Assembly: GCA_945878065.1 (NCBI GenBank)
Contig: CAMDXA010000014.1
Coordinates: forward strand, 1-47,248
Source: Bordetella parapertussis
GTDB taxonomy: Bacteria; Pseudomonadota; Gammaproteobacteria; Burkholderiales; Burkholderiaceae_C
DNA length: 47,248 nucleotides
Reading direction: 5' to 3'
The stretch's first letter is position 1, and every line of letters starts with the position of its first letter. The position numbers were made by a program, and so were the translations under genes. The notes under the pieces are model-generated. The model saw only the letters and a program-made list of their open reading frames with translations. It did not search any database and had not been told where the DNA came from. Shown one piece after another: positions 17,109-27,052 of the stretch.

Positions 17109-18011
17109 TCAGTCGGCGGCCTGTAAGCGCGCCCACGCTTCTTGGTATTTGGCGGCGGTCAGGGAAATGACTTCTTCTGGCAGGGTCGGCGCAGGCGGGG
17201 ATTTGTCCCAGGCGGCCCCATCCACTTGCGCCGTTTCCAGCCAGTCGCGCAAATACTGTTTGTCAAAACTCGGCGGGTTGGCGCCTTCGCGGTAAGCGTC
17301 TGCCGGCCAATAGCGCGATGAATCCGGCGTCAACACTTCGTCCATCAGCACCAGTGTGCCGTCTGGACTCAAGCCAAATTCAAACTTGGTGTCGGCAATC
17401 AAAATGCCTTTGGCCGCAGCGATGTCATACGCGGTTTCATACAGCGCGATGCTGATGGTGCGAATCCGTTCGGCCAGGTCCGCGCCGATCATGTCCACCG
17501 TTTGTGCAAAGCTGATGTTTTCATCATGAGAGCCAGCCGGCGCTTTTGCCGCGGGCGTGAAGATGGGCTCTGGCAAACGCGAGGCATTGTGCAAACCGTC
17601 AGGCAAGGGCACGCCACAGACGGAGCGGCTATGCTGGTATTCCTTCCAGCCGCTGCCGGCGAGGTAGCCGCGCACCACCGCTTCCACAGGAATGGGCTGC
17701 AAGCGTTTGACCAGCATGGAGCGTTGCGCGACATAGGGCTTCTCGGCATCAGAGACCACGGACTCCGGGGCTTGTGTGGTTAAGTGGTTGGGGCAAATAT
17801 GGCCCAGCTTGTCAAACCAAAACAAAGCCATTTGGGTGAGCAATGCGCCTTTGCCGGGGATGGGCTCGTTCATCACCACATCAAACGCGCTGATGCGGTC
17901 AGATGCCACCATCAGGATACGGTCGTCCCCCACGGCGTAGTTGTCACGTACTTTGCCGCGCGCCAAAAGAGGCAAGGACCCGAGGGTGTGGGAATGCAGC
18001 GTAGGGTTCAT
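17109..18011 (-). CDS. purC: Phosphoribosylaminoimidazole-succinocarboxamide synthase
   Basis: This 300-residue SAICAR synthase joins aspartate to CAIR with [30 protein letters not shown] at the N-terminus (split here by the ATP loop), [15 protein letters not shown], and [10 protein letters not shown] with [14 protein letters not shown] near the C-terminus are diagnostic. It is the long eukaryote-like form common in betaproteobacteria. It is the last gene of a pyk-fba-purC run and converges on the thioredoxin-TPR gene with only six bases between stops. Confidence 0.95.
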   Translation of the reverse strand: MNPTLHSHTLGSLPLLARGKVRDNYAVGDDRILMVASDRISAFDVVMNEPIPGKGALLTQMALFWFDKLGHICPNHLTTQAPESVVSDAEKPYVAQRSMLVKRLQPIPVEAVVRGYLAGSGWKEYQHSRSVCGVPLPDGLHNASRLPEPIFTPAAKAPAGSHDENISFAQTVDMIGADLAERIRTISIALYETAYDIAAAKGILIADTKFEFGLSPDGTLVLMDEVLTPDSSRYWPADAYREGANPPSFDKQYLRDWLETAQVDGAAWDKSPPAPTLPEEVISLTAAKYQEAWARLQAAD

Positions 18012-18096
18012 GGCAGGTGAATGGCCGGTGTTTCATCTGGGCCATGGGCACAGCCAGATAAAACTCCCCGTTGCATGAGGCGCAGACCTGTGGACA

Positions 18097-19161
18097 TCAG
18101 TGCACGCTTTGAGCCAACATGCCTTGCTGGTATTTGGCTGCCATCATGGGCAACGGCGTCAGTTTGATTTTGCTGCCTTGTCCCTCGCAGCCGAATTCGA
18201 GGTAGCGTTGTTTGCAAATCTGTTTGGCCGCTTCGCGTGCAGGTTTTAGCCATTCGCGGGCGTCAAATTTGTCCGGGTTTTCAAACAAAAACTGGCGTAC
18301 CGCAGCGGTCATGGCCAAACGGATATCGGTGTCGATGTTGATTTTGCGCACACCAAAACGAATGGCTTTTTGAATTTCTTCGACCGGCACGCCATAGGTT
18401 TCTTTCATGTCGCCACCGAACTGGCGGATCTTGGCGAGCAGGTCCTGCGGCACGCTGGAAGAACCGTGCATCACCAAATGCGTGTTGGGAATGCGTTTAT
18501 TGATGGCTTGAATGCGGTCCATGGCCAAAATGTCACCCGTGGGCTTGCGGGTGAATTTGTAGGCGCCGTGGCTGGTGCCGATGGCAATGGCCAACGCATC
18601 CAGTTGAGTGCGCTTAACAAAATCAGCCGCTTGCTCGGGATCGGTCAGTAACTGCTCGCGGGTCATGGTGGCGTCGGTGCCGTGGCCGTCTTCTTTGTCG
18701 CCTTTCATGGTTTCCAACGAGCCCAGACAACCGAGCTCGCCCTCCACGGTGATGCCGAGTTTGTGCGCCATCTTCACCACTTCGCTGGTCACGCTGACGT
18801 TGTAGTCATAGCTGGCAATGGTTTTGCCGTCGCCTTCCAAACTGCCGTCCATCATCACCGAGGTGAAGCCCAGGTCAATCGCGCCGCGACACACCATGGG
18901 GCTTTGTCCATGGTCTTGGTGCATCACCAGCGGCACATGCGGGTATTCTTCAACCGCGGCTTGAATCAAATGCTTGATGAAAGACTCGCCGGCATATTTA
19001 CGTGCCCCTGCACTGGCTTGCAATATCACCGGTGCACCGACCTCATCAGCCGCAGACATGACCGCCTGCACTTGCTCTAAATTGTTGACGTTGAACGCGG
19101 GAATGCCATAGTCGTGTTGTGCCGCATGGTCAAGCAGCTCGCGCATAGAAACCAGTGCCAT
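18097..19161 (-). CDS. fba: Fructose-bisphosphate aldolase, class II
   Basis: This 354-residue zinc aldolase, CbbA-like subtype, cleaves fructose 1,6-bisphosphate to dihydroxyacetone phosphate and glyceraldehyde 3-phosphate, or the reverse in gluconeogenesis. [11 protein letters not shown] holds a zinc ligand and the catalytic base region, [11 protein letters not shown] and [11 protein letters not shown] hold further zinc and phosphate contacts, and [11 protein letters not shown] is the substrate loop. It lies between pyk and purC on the same strand with an 85-base gap to purC. Confidence 0.95.
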   Translation of the reverse strand: MALVSMRELLDHAAQHDYGIPAFNVNNLEQVQAVMSAADEVGAPVILQASAGARKYAGESFIKHLIQAAVEEYPHVPLVMHQDHGQSPMVCRGAIDLGFTSVMMDGSLEGDGKTIASYDYNVSVTSEVVKMAHKLGITVEGELGCLGSLETMKGDKEDGHGTDATMTREQLLTDPEQAADFVKRTQLDALAIAIGTSHGAYKFTRKPTGDILAMDRIQAINKRIPNTHLVMHGSSSVPQDLLAKIRQFGGDMKETYGVPVEEIQKAIRFGVRKINIDTDIRLAMTAAVRQFLFENPDKFDAREWLKPAREAAKQICKQRYLEFGCEGQGSKIKLTPLPMMAAKYQQGMLAQSVH

Positions 19162-19198
19162 GATGTGGTGTTTCCTCTAAAGAAAAAATGGGCCGACG

Positions 19199-20632
19199 TC
19201 AGCCAACTCTGCAAATTTTCAGCATGTTAGTGCCTCCGGGCGAGCCCATGGGTTCGCCGCAAGTGATGGCATAGACATCGCCGCTGTTGACAATGCCGCG
19301 CGACTTCAGGTGTTGCTCGGCTTGGCGCAGTGCGGTGTCGCGGTCGGTGCTCGATTCCACCAGCAAGGCGTGCACGTTGCGGTACAGCGCCATGCGGCGT
19401 TGTGTATTTTCGCGCGCGGTCAGTGCGTAGATGGGAATGTGTATGCGGCGGCGGCTCATCCACAGCGCGGTGGAGCCAGAGTCGGTCAGCGCCACGATAG
19501 CCTTGGCGCCTAAATGGTGGGCAGTGAATAACGCGCCCATGGCGATGGATTGGTCGATGTAAGTGAATGTTTTGCCCGTGAAGTCTGCGTCCAAGGCAAC
19601 CTCTTCGGCATCTTCAGCCGCGCGGCAAATCTGCACCATTTGCAGCACGGTTTCCAGCGGGTATTTGCCAACGGCAGTTTCCGCGCTCAGCATGACAGCG
19701 TCGGTGCCATCGAGCACGGCGTTGGCCACGTCGCTGACCTCGGCGCGGGTCGGCACCGGATTGGTGATCATGCTCTCCATCATTTGCGTGGCGGTGATGG
19801 CGACTTTGTCCATTTCGCGTGCGAGTTTGATCATGCGTTTTTGCAAAGCCGGAACCGCGGCATTGCCGACTTCAACGGCCAGGTCGCCGCGTGCGACCAT
19901 GATGCCGTCTGACGCCCGCAAAATTTCTTCTAAGTGAGGAATGGCTTCAAAGCGTTCGATTTTGGCGATCAAGCCAGGTTTGTGTTTAAACGGCTCGGCC
20001 GCGACATTGCACAGTTGTCGCGCCATTTCCATGTCGGTGGCGTTTTTCGGAAAGCTCACAGCCACGTAGTCGGCCTGGAAAGACATGGCGGTTTTGATGT
20101 CTTCCATGTCCTTGCCGGTTAAGGCTGGCGCGGTCAGTCCACCGCCTTGTTTGTTGATGCCTTTGTTGTTGGAGAGTTCGCCGCCCATCTTCACCGTGGT
20201 GTGCACTTGTTCGCCAGTGACTTTGTCCACCGTCAACACAATCAAACCGTCGTTGAGCAGCAGTAAATCGCCAGGTTTCACGTCGCGCGGCAGTTCTTTG
20301 TAATCGAGCCCTACGCCTTTGATATCCCCTGGTTCTGTGCGCGAGGCGTCAAGCACAAACGGCGCGCCGGCTTGCAACATGACCTTGCCTTCGGCAAATT
20401 TGCCGACGCGGATTTTTGGCCCTTGCAAGTCGGCCATGATGGCGACCACGCGCCCCGCGCGTTTGGCGGCTTCACGCACCAAAGTGGCGCGGTCGACATG
20501 GTCTTGGGCCTTGCCATGGCTGAAATTGAGCCGAACCACATTCACGCCGGCGCGAATCATGGCTTCCAGCACTTCGGGGTCGCTGGATGCGGGCCCCAGG
20601 GTGGCGACGATTTTGGTGGCGTGATTTGGCAT
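19199..20632 (-). CDS. pyk: Pyruvate kinase
   Basis: This 477-residue enzyme converts phosphoenolpyruvate and ADP to pyruvate and ATP. ATLGPASSDPEVLEAMIRAGVN at the N-terminus (in two parts), the metal-site stretch MVARGDLAVEVG, ITATQMMESMI, and VMLSAETAVGKYP are typical. The C-terminal allosteric domain (about 350-477) is complete. It heads a pyk-fba-purC transcription unit, divergent from the Crp/Fnr-type regulator. Confidence 0.95.
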   Translation of the reverse strand: MPNHATKIVATLGPASSDPEVLEAMIRAGVNVVRLNFSHGKAQDHVDRATLVREAAKRAGRVVAIMADLQGPKIRVGKFAEGKVMLQAGAPFVLDASRTEPGDIKGVGLDYKELPRDVKPGDLLLLNDGLIVLTVDKVTGEQVHTTVKMGGELSNNKGINKQGGGLTAPALTGKDMEDIKTAMSFQADYVAVSFPKNATDMEMARQLCNVAAEPFKHKPGLIAKIERFEAIPHLEEILRASDGIMVARGDLAVEVGNAAVPALQKRMIKLAREMDKVAITATQMMESMITNPVPTRAEVSDVANAVLDGTDAVMLSAETAVGKYPLETVLQMVQICRAAEDAEEVALDADFTGKTFTYIDQSIAMGALFTAHHLGAKAIVALTDSGSTALWMSRRRIHIPIYALTARENTQRRMALYRNVHALLVESSTDRDTALRQAEQHLKSRGIVNSGDVYAITCGEPMGSPGGTNMLKICRVG

Positions 20633-20713
20633 GTTTGTCCTGTAAAACGAGTCTGCATTGTCACACGCAAAAGAAGTCCCTTTTGTTAAAACGCCTGTTG
20701 CGATTCGTTAAAT

Positions 20714-20736
20714 ATTTGCAAGTTTGGTATGCAAAT
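20714..20736. promoter_or_regulatory. Inverted repeat between pyk and the Crp/Fnr-type gene
   Basis: Perfect arms ATTTGCA and TGCAAAT are separated by nine bases in the 157-base divergent region. It lies 54 bases before the regulator start and 82 bases before pyk, so it could serve either promoter. The spacing is wider than a classical Crp or Fnr site (TGTGA-N6-TCACA, TTGAT-N4-ATCAA), so I do not assign a protein to it. Confidence 0.35.
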
Positions 20737-20789
20737 TTCGTCAGTGCCGCTCAGACACGGGCTTTGACTTGCTACCTAAAGTGGGCGGC

Positions 20790-21458
20790 ATGGAAAAAAA
20801 CTTGCCTCCTATCGACAGCTTGTGGTCTGACACGGGACAGCCGGGCTTGTTGACGCTGGCACGCCAGGGCCAAGTGCGGCACTACCGCAAGCATATGTTG
20901 CTGATTCAGCAGGGTGACTTCGGGCACCAAATTTACCTGGTGGTCGCCGGACGTTTGCGTGAATTCAGCATGTCGCATGACAGCAAGCCGCGCGAAATCA
21001 CCTTGTCCATTTGGGGCCCCGGCCAATTGGTGGGCGCGCCGGCTTTGGATGGCGGGCCGCATTGTGCAAGCGTCATCACGTTGACACCGGTGGTGTGCGT
21101 GGCGGTGTCGCGCGAGTCGGCGTTGGCAGTGATACAGCACACCCCGGCCATGGCCATGGACGTGCTGAAAATGGCCTTGCAACGGGTGCGCTTGGCCACT
21201 GAAACCACCCGCCGGGCACTGTTTTCTGACGCTTACAGCCGATTGGTTGCACTTTTGCAAGGACAAATCGACATCGCTATCGACCCCCATGCCGACATGC
21301 GTTGCCAGCCCATGACCCACGCCCAAATTGCCCAACACATCGGCTGCAGCCGCGAAATGGTCAGCCGAATCATGAAAGAACTCATCAATGGCGGCTATGT
21401 GGTGCGCGAGCGTGACAAGGTTTACAGGGTCTGCAAGCGCTTACCCGAGCGTTGGTAG
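20790..21458 (+). CDS. Crp/Fnr-family transcriptional regulator
   Basis: This is a 222-residue regulator. The cyclic-nucleotide-binding-like domain (about 25-140) includes HMLLIQQGDFGHQIYLVVAG. The C-terminal winged helix (about 160-215) has MTHAQIAQHIGCSREMVSRIM as recognition helices. The N-terminal cysteine cluster of oxygen-sensing Fnr is absent, and a phosphate-binding RxS-type cassette is not clear, so it is neither Fnr nor a clear cAMP-Crp. An in-frame ATG at 20724 would add 22 residues with no family resemblance; the start at 20790 fits better. It is followed by a desaturase gene that it may control. Confidence 0.85.
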   Translation: MEKNLPPIDSLWSDTGQPGLLTLARQGQVRHYRKHMLLIQQGDFGHQIYLVVAGRLREFSMSHDSKPREITLSIWGPGQLVGAPALDGGPHCASVITLTPVVCVAVSRESALAVIQHTPAMAMDVLKMALQRVRLATETTRRALFSDAYSRLVALLQGQIDIAIDPHADMRCQPMTHAQIAQHIGCSREMVSRIMKELINGGYVVRERDKVYRVCKRLPERW

Positions 21459-21572
21459 GGGTAAGGCCCGTATAAGCTTGGGTTGGCTACAATCAGTGTG
21501 GAACTGAGCAGTTGCCCCAAGGCGGCGCTAGACTCAGCGCACTTGCCTGTTTTGGTGCCTTTTGCCTAACTT
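21459..21572 (+). promoter_or_regulatory. Candidate desaturase promoter region
   Basis: This 114-base gap contains a clear -10-like TACAAT at 21488-21493 but no good -35 box at the right distance, which would fit an activator-dependent promoter. Downstream lies a small hairpin with arms GCGCT/AGCGC near 21526-21541. No transcription terminator is obvious after the regulator gene. Confidence 0.35.
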
Positions 21573-22658
21573 ATGAACCCTACTGAACAACCTATTTCTC
21601 CTGAGCAACCCATGCCCCACCGCAAGGTGATCCGCGAATGGCTGGTGCCTCTGTCCGAACGAGTCACTTGGCGCGCCATGGCGTTGTTGCTGCTTGACTA
21701 TTCGGTATGGGCGGCTTTGTTGGCCGGTACTGTTTTGTTCGAGTCCTGGTGGGCCAAATTATTGTGTGCTGTGGCCATGGGTTTCACCATTGGGCGCTTG
21801 TTCATCATCGGCCATGATGCCTGCCACCAGAGCCTGACGCCGCACCGTGGCCTCAACAAATGGGTCGGCCGCATTGCTTTTCTGCCATCGTTGACTACCT
21901 TCAGTTTGTGGGACATCGGCCACAACGTGGTGCACCACGGCTATACAAACCTCAAAGGTTTCGATTTTGTGTGGGCACCGCTTACCCGCGAAGAATTTGC
22001 CAAACTGTCATTTGCAGGCCGCCTGCTCGATCGTGCTTACCGCAGCGGTTGGGCCCCCGGCCTGTATTACATGATTGAAATCTGGTGGAAAAAAATGGTG
22101 TTCCCCAGCGCCAAAGAAATGCCTACTCGTCGCCCTATCTTCACCAAAGACAGTTGGTTGATCACCGGCTTTGCCGCGGTTTGGGTCGGCGGCATGGTTG
22201 CCGCTGCGTTGGCTACCGGTCAAAACGTTGCCTGGATTTTATTATTCAGCGTTGCTATTCCGTTCTTATTCTGGTGTGCCATGATCGGTTTTGTGGTGTA
22301 CGTCCACCATACCCATGTGAAAGTGTCCTGGCACGATGACCGCAGTGCTTGGGCCAAGGCTCAGCCTTTCGTGTCCACCACCGTGCACCTGACCTTCCCA
22401 TTCAAGATAGGCGCGTTGATGCACCACATCATGGAGCACACCGCTCACCATGTGGACATGAGCATTCCTTTGTACCGTTTGAAGCAAGCGCAATCCAAGC
22501 TGGAAAACCTGTTGCCCGGTCGCATCATTGTGCAGCGTTTTTCATGGCGCTGGTATTTCCAAACCGCACGCTCTTGCAAGCTGTATGACTTCACCCGTCA
22601 GTGCTGGACCGATTACAAAGGCCGCGCCACCAGCTCGCCGGCCTTGACAGCGGCTTGA
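21573..22658 (+). CDS. Membrane fatty-acid desaturase (three histidine boxes)
   Basis: This 361-residue integral membrane di-iron enzyme has histidine boxes HDACH (81-85), HNVVHH (117-122) and HTAHH (289-293), with hydrophobic hairpins between them. This is the pattern of acyl-lipid desaturases and related hydroxylases, which place a double bond in membrane fatty acids using O2 and an electron donor. The regiospecificity cannot be read from the sequence; a ketolase or hydroxylase role is less likely given the box spacing. Its location after a Crp/Fnr-type regulator suggests control by oxygen, temperature or redox state. Confidence 0.82.
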   Translation: MNPTEQPISPEQPMPHRKVIREWLVPLSERVTWRAMALLLLDYSVWAALLAGTVLFESWWAKLLCAVAMGFTIGRLFIIGHDACHQSLTPHRGLNKWVGRIAFLPSLTTFSLWDIGHNVVHHGYTNLKGFDFVWAPLTREEFAKLSFAGRLLDRAYRSGWAPGLYYMIEIWWKKMVFPSAKEMPTRRPIFTKDSWLITGFAAVWVGGMVAAALATGQNVAWILLFSVAIPFLFWCAMIGFVVYVHHTHVKVSWHDDRSAWAKAQPFVSTTVHLTFPFKIGALMHHIMEHTAHHVDMSIPLYRLKQAQSKLENLLPGRIIVQRFSWRWYFQTARSCKLYDFTRQCWTDYKGRATSSPALTAA

Positions 22659-23101
22659 TGCACAAAACCTATCGGCGACTGCTGACAACAGCGCTGATGT
22701 GCTTGGGCGGTGTCAATGTAGTGTTCGCCCAAACCAGTCCTGATGCTCAGGCGCTCGCTCGCAGTTCGTGTGCAGCAGCTGCCACGCAATATGCATTGCA
22801 AACAGAGCGCTTCAGTGATGCGCTCAAATTGATGAATCACCAGACCAGAGACAACCCGGGCGAACAGGCGCAGCGTTTGCAAGAGATGCAAGCCATGCAC
22901 GATGCATTCAAAACCCAGGCTTTGCAAAACATGCCTGTCCAAGCAGACAACACGGAAGCAGATGCGGTCAACCGTCAGGTTCAAACCTGGGTGATTGAGC
23001 AACTGTGGGCGTTTGCCAAAGACAAAACCGGCCAAGACAAACTGTTCTTTAAGTTTTATATCAACAACCGCTGCAAAGAGCGGTTCGCCAGCGCTCGCTA
23101 A
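22658..23101 (+). CDS. Small exported protein of unknown function
   Basis: This 147-residue protein has a Sec-type signal peptide (KTYRRLLTTALMCLGG, probable cleavage after VFA) and a mature, mostly helical, glutamine- and alanine-rich periplasmic domain with two cysteines (CAAAA early, CKERF at the end) that could form a disulfide. The ATG overlaps the desaturase stop, so the two are co-translated. I do not recognise a family. It is convergent with pgk, six bases apart. A role linked to the desaturase is possible only by context. Confidence 0.65.
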   Translation: MHKTYRRLLTTALMCLGGVNVVFAQTSPDAQALARSSCAAAATQYALQTERFSDALKLMNHQTRDNPGEQAQRLQEMQAMHDAFKTQALQNMPVQADNTEADAVNRQVQTWVIEQLWAFAKDKTGQDKLFFKFYINNRCKERFASAR

Positions 23102-23107
23102 AGCAGA

Positions 23108-24301
23108 TCAGCCAGCCGCGCGTTTCATCAATATCTCAAACGCGGGCAAGGTTTTGCCTTCCAGCACTTCCAAAAACGCACCGCCGCCGGTAGAGATATA
23201 GCCGATGTCTTTTTCAATGCCGTACTTGGCGATCGCGGCCAGCGTGTCGCCGCCGCCTGCAATGCTGAACGCAGAGGACGTGGCAATCGCATGCGCCACC
23301 ACCTTGGTGCCGTTCTCGAAAGCCGCGAACTCGAACACGCCCATGGGGCCGTTCCACACAACCGTGCCGGCGGCTTTGAGTTGCGCCGCCAAGCGAGCCG
23401 CGGTGTCCGGGCCGATGTCCAGAATCAAATCGTCGTCGTCCACCTCGGTGGCTTTTTTCACTGTGGCTACTGCGTCGGCAGAAAAGGTTTTGGCGCACAC
23501 CACGTCGGTGGGAATCGGCACCTCGGCGCCGCGCGCTTTCATGGCTTCGATCACCGCTTTGGCTTCGCCCACCAAGTCTGGCTCGGCCAGACTTTTGCCG
23601 ATCTTCAAACCCGCAGCCAACATGAAGGTGTTGGCAATGCCGCCGCCCACAATCAACTGATCCACATTTTTCGCCAGCGCTTGCAGGATGGTGAGTTTGG
23701 TGCTGACCTTGGAACCGGCGACGATCGCGGCCAACGGGCGTTTGGGCGCGGCCAGCGCTTTGCTGATGGCATCGATTTCGGCGGACAACAAAGGCCCGGC
23801 GCAAGCCACAGGCGCGAACTGCGCGATGCCGTAAGTGGTGCCCTCGGCGCGGTGCGCGGTGCCGAATGCGTCGTTCACATAAATGTCGCAAAGTGCCGCC
23901 ATTTGCTTGGCCAGTGCTTCGCTGTTTTTCTTTTCGCCGACATTGACCCGGCAGTTTTCCAGCATCACCACCTGACCGGCGGCGACAGACACACCGCCCA
24001 CCCAGTCCGCCACCAGCGGCACCTCGCGGCCCAGCAACTCGGCCAAGCGCTTGGCGACAGGGGCTAATGAGTCTTCGGGTTTGAACGCGCCTTCAGTGGG
24101 TCGACCCAAGTGAGAAGTGACCATGACGGCGGCGCCAGCGTCCAGCGCCATTTGAATGGCGGGAACCGAGGCGCGGATGCGCGTGTCCTCGGAAATGCGG
24201 CCTTGGTCGTCAAAAGGCACGTTCAAGTCGGCGCGGATGAAGACGCGTTTGCCACGGGCTTGGCCCTGTGCGCACTGATCGGCGAAGCGGATGATTTGCA
24301 T
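23108..24301 (-). CDS. pgk: Phosphoglycerate kinase
   Basis: This 397-residue enzyme transfers phosphate between 1,3-bisphosphoglycerate and ADP in glycolysis or the reverse. [26 protein letters not shown], the hinge WNGPMGVFE and the C-terminal GGGDTLAAI and STGGGAFLE are all present and complete. It has its own 75-base upstream region before the azlD gene. In related genomes pgk sits next to pyk; here about 2.5 kb of other genes on the opposite strand come between. Confidence 0.95.
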   Translation of the reverse strand: MQIIRFADQCAQGQARGKRVFIRADLNVPFDDQGRISEDTRIRASVPAIQMALDAGAAVMVTSHLGRPTEGAFKPEDSLAPVAKRLAELLGREVPLVADWVGGVSVAAGQVVMLENCRVNVGEKKNSEALAKQMAALCDIYVNDAFGTAHRAEGTTYGIAQFAPVACAGPLLSAEIDAISKALAAPKRPLAAIVAGSKVSTKLTILQALAKNVDQLIVGGGIANTFMLAAGLKIGKSLAEPDLVGEAKAVIEAMKARGAEVPIPTDVVCAKTFSADAVATVKKATEVDDDDLILDIGPDTAARLAAQLKAAGTVVWNGPMGVFEFAAFENGTKVVAHAIATSSAFSIAGGGDTLAAIAKYGIEKDIGYISTGGGAFLEVLEGKTLPAFEILMKRAAG

Positions 24302-24376
24302 GGGGTTTGTCTCCGTGTGAATTTTTCATGACATTTTAGGCGGGAGGGGGTGACTGATGTGTTCAGCAAAAATCTA

Positions 24377-24715
24377 TCACCACCCCAAACCAATATGCAA
24401 CGGCAAATACACCGCCATGCCCACAATGATGGTGCCCAGTACCGCCTGCCCTTTGCCACGCTTAAAGAAATAAAACCCCGCACCAGCGACCGCGCCAAAA
24501 AGCCGCGCATCCATCCATGTGGTCACCAACGCGCCGTGGCTCACCACTATTTCAGGTATCACCACAGCGGCCAGCGCAGCGATGGGTGCGTATTGCAAGC
24601 CGCGATGCGCCCATGACGGGAACGGCAATTCACGATCGGAGATAAAGAAAAAACAGCGGGTCACCAAAGTGATCACACCCAAGCCAATCGCTGTGAAAAC
24701 ATCAGACCAATCCAT
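24377..24715 (-). CDS. azlD: AzlD-family branched-chain amino acid exporter subunit
   Basis: This is a 112-residue membrane protein with about four hydrophobic segments and the family pattern ITLVTRCFFF and PIAALAAVVIPEI. AzlD is the small partner of AzlC in exporters of branched-chain amino acids and analogues (the BrnFE system). The start codon overlaps the azlC stop by one base, so the two are coupled. Confidence 0.85.
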   Translation of the reverse strand: MDWSDVFTAIGLGVITLVTRCFFFISDRELPFPSWAHRGLQYAPIAALAAVVIPEIVVSHGALVTTWMDARLFGAVAGAGFYFFKRGKGQAVLGTIIVGMAVYLPLHIGLGW

Positions 24716-25449
24716 CAGGTGTTGGCCTCTTTGCCGGACAGCGATGTTTGTTCAATCACCAGGCACACCGCAACCGCAGCGGCAATCGCCACGAGTATGT
24801 TCAAACGCAAGGGCAAAGCAAATGCCACCACGGCGGCCGCGCCAGAGACCACCAGCGAAATAGCGCGCATACGTGTCTGGCAAAGCGAACACAAAATGCC
24901 GACCAGCGCCAGCACACCGGCAAAACCCAGTCCCCATTGCAGCGGCACTTGCGCGGCCAACACAATGCCGCCCAAGCTCGCGACTTGCCAGCCTATCCAG
25001 TTCAAAAAACAATTGCCGCTGAGATAGGCCATTTCGCTGCGCTGCCCTTCGCTTTTGTCTGAAGCTTGTGGGTAGGCTTGAACAAACTGCACGTAGTTCA
25101 GGTCAGCGATGAAATATCCAATCGACAGACGCTGCAAGCGCGGCCAAGCCATCATGTATTGGCGCAAATGCAAACTGAACACCGCAAAGCGCAGGTTCAC
25201 ACAAAACGCTGTGGCCAAAATCACCCAAGCAGGTGCGCCTGCGGCCAGCAATGGAATGGCGGCCAGTTGCGCGCTGCCACCGTAAATCGCCAAGGTCATC
25301 AAGGTGGCCATGGCCGGGCTCAAACCGGCTTGCACCATGGCCACGCCGGTCATCAAGCCCCAGGCCCAAATGCCGGGCGCGACTTTGAGTGTGTCGACCA
25401 TGCCTTGGCGAAACGCGGGATGGCGGAAATTGGCGGGGTCGAAAAACAT
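24715..25449 (-). CDS. azlC: AzlC-family branched-chain amino acid exporter subunit
   Basis: This is a 244-residue membrane protein with GIWAWGLMTGVAMVQAGLSPAMA near the N-terminus (in two helices), YGGSAQLAAIPLLAAGAP and ATAFCVNLRFAVFSLHL, all typical of AzlC/BrnF. With AzlD it should export valine, leucine, isoleucine or similar compounds across the inner membrane. It begins only two bases after the fmt stop, suggesting a def-fmt-azlC-azlD transcription unit. Confidence 0.87.
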   Translation of the reverse strand: MFFDPANFRHPAFRQGMVDTLKVAPGIWAWGLMTGVAMVQAGLSPAMATLMTLAIYGGSAQLAAIPLLAAGAPAWVILATAFCVNLRFAVFSLHLRQYMMAWPRLQRLSIGYFIADLNYVQFVQAYPQASDKSEGQRSEMAYLSGNCFLNWIGWQVASLGGIVLAAQVPLQWGLGFAGVLALVGILCSLCQTRMRAISLVVSGAAAVVAFALPLRLNILVAIAAAVAVCLVIEQTSLSGKEANT

Positions 25450-25451
25450 GT

Positions 25452-26411
25452 TCAGTTGGCTGATGCACCGAGCAACATGCCAACGCTCAACGCGTGGCTG
25501 TGCAAAAACTCGGCGGCGCTGATGCGTTTGCCGCCGGGGCGTTGCACTTGCATCACGCGCAACACGCCGTCACCGGTGGCGACATCGAAGGCATCCGAAT
25601 GCAGCTGCACCACGCTACCGGGTGTTGCATGAGTGTCTGAATTAAACGCAGTGGCAGACCAGATTTTCAAAACCTGACCTTCACAAAAAGTGTGTGCACC
25701 GGGAAACGGATCGAAGGCGCGTATGCGCTGCGACAAACGCACAGCGGGCAATTGCCAATCGATCAGCGCTTCGTCTTTCAAAATTTTCGCGGCGTAGGTG
25801 ACACCTTCGGTGGTTTGCTCTTTCGCATGCAGTTGCGGCAACGAAGACAGCGTGTCCACAATCAAACGCGAACCTAAAGCAGCGATTTTGTCGTGCAAGC
25901 TGGCGCTGGTGTCTGTGTTGCTGATGGGCAAACTCTCGCGCATCAGCACCGCGCCAGTGTCCAGGCCCGCGTCCATGTGCATGATGCACACGCCGGTGTC
26001 ACTGTCGCCAGCTTCGATGGCACGTTGTATGGGTGCGGCGCCGCGCCAGCGCGGCAACAAGGACGCGTGTATGTTCAAACAACCGTGTGGCACGCTGTGC
26101 AATGTCCATTCAGGAAGCAACAAACCGTAGGCGACCACCACCATCAATTCGGCGTGTGCATCAGCAATGGCTTGTTGTGAGGCCAAGGCTTCATCGGGAT
26201 ATTTGCCATCCAAGCGCAAGCTGTGCGGTTGGCACACCGTCATGTGGTGTTCAAGGGCGTATTGCTTGACCGCAGACGCTTGCAGCTTCATACCGCGACC
26301 GGCGGGGCGGTCGGGTTGGGTCAGCACCAGTGCGATCTCATGACCGGCGTGATGCAGGGAAGTGAGTGCGGTGCGGGCAAATTCCGGGGTGCCGGCGAAC
26401 ACAAGGCGCAT
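25452..26411 (-). CDS. fmt: Methionyl-tRNA formyltransferase
   Basis: This 319-residue enzyme formylates initiator Met-tRNA using 10-formyltetrahydrofolate. FAGTPEFARTAL, LTQPDRPAGRGMKL and NIHASLLPRWRGAAPIQRAI (the folate and tRNA site SLLPxxRG) are clear. The C-terminal OB-like domain runs from about residue 210. It is the natural partner of the peptide deformylase encoded three bases upstream. Confidence 0.95.
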   Translation of the reverse strand: MRLVFAGTPEFARTALTSLHHAGHEIALVLTQPDRPAGRGMKLQASAVKQYALEHHMTVCQPHSLRLDGKYPDEALASQQAIADAHAELMVVVAYGLLLPEWTLHSVPHGCLNIHASLLPRWRGAAPIQRAIEAGDSDTGVCIMHMDAGLDTGAVLMRESLPISNTDTSASLHDKIAALGSRLIVDTLSSLPQLHAKEQTTEGVTYAAKILKDEALIDWQLPAVRLSQRIRAFDPFPGAHTFCEGQVLKIWSATAFNSDTHATPGSVVQLHSDAFDVATGDGVLRVMQVQRPGGKRISAAEFLHSHALSVGMLLGASAN

Positions 26412-26414
26412 GTA

Positions 26415-26924
26415 TCAGCGCTCGAGTTCGCGTTGGGCTTTGAGCAATTTGCCTTTGATGCGCATGCGTTTGAGTGCGGACAGGTATTCAACAAACACCT
26501 TGCCCATCAAGTGGTCCATTTCGTGTTGAATGCAAATGGACATCAATCCTTCGGCTTCGATGGTGACGGTTTCGCCGTGTTCGTTCAATGCCTGCACTTT
26601 GACCCGCTCAGGCCGCTCAACGCCGTCAAAAATGCCGGGCACCGACAAACAGCCTTCTTCGTTTTTGATGCGCTCTTTGCTGGCCCACAACAACTCGGGG
26701 TTGATCAGCACCATGGGTTGGTCGCGGTCTTCGGACACATCCATCACCAGCAGCCGTTCATGCACATTGACTTGGGTGGCGGCCAGGCCGACACCTTTGG
26801 AGTCGTACATGGTCTCAATCATGTCTGCAGCCAGCGCACGAATACGGTCATCCACGACAGCTACTGGTTTGGCCACGGTATGTAAGCGCGGGTCTGGGTA
26901 GGAAAGAATGGGTAGTAAAGCCAT
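26415..26924 (-). CDS. def: Peptide deformylase
   Basis: This 169-residue metallo-enzyme removes the formyl group from nascent proteins. All three motifs are present: [15 protein letters not shown] (metal cysteine) and QHEMDHLMG (metal histidines and catalytic glutamate). The start at 26924 gives the standard N-terminus [20 protein letters not shown]; the longer in-frame extension upstream has no family resemblance. It is divergent from dprA. Confidence 0.95.
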   Translation of the reverse strand: MALLPILSYPDPRLHTVAKPVAVVDDRIRALAADMIETMYDSKGVGLAATQVNVHERLLVMDVSEDRDQPMVLINPELLWASKERIKNEEGCLSVPGIFDGVERPERVKVQALNEHGETVTIEAEGLMSICIQHEMDHLMGKVFVEYLSALKRMRIKGKLLKAQRELER

Positions 26925-27052
26925 GGGCCTATTGTCGCTTTTTTGAAAACCCCGCAGGCGCGTCGCGGTTTCATAAAAACACAGTGGCGGTTCACCGCAT
27001 CGAACAGCTGTCTGCCTAAGCTTGCTGCAAACAACTGCAGGATGGTTTTCCA

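Noticed and set aside
21526..21541. Small hairpin in the desaturase leader as an RNA thermometer
   Set aside because: A five-pair stem far from the ribosome site cannot hide it; no supporting structure seen.
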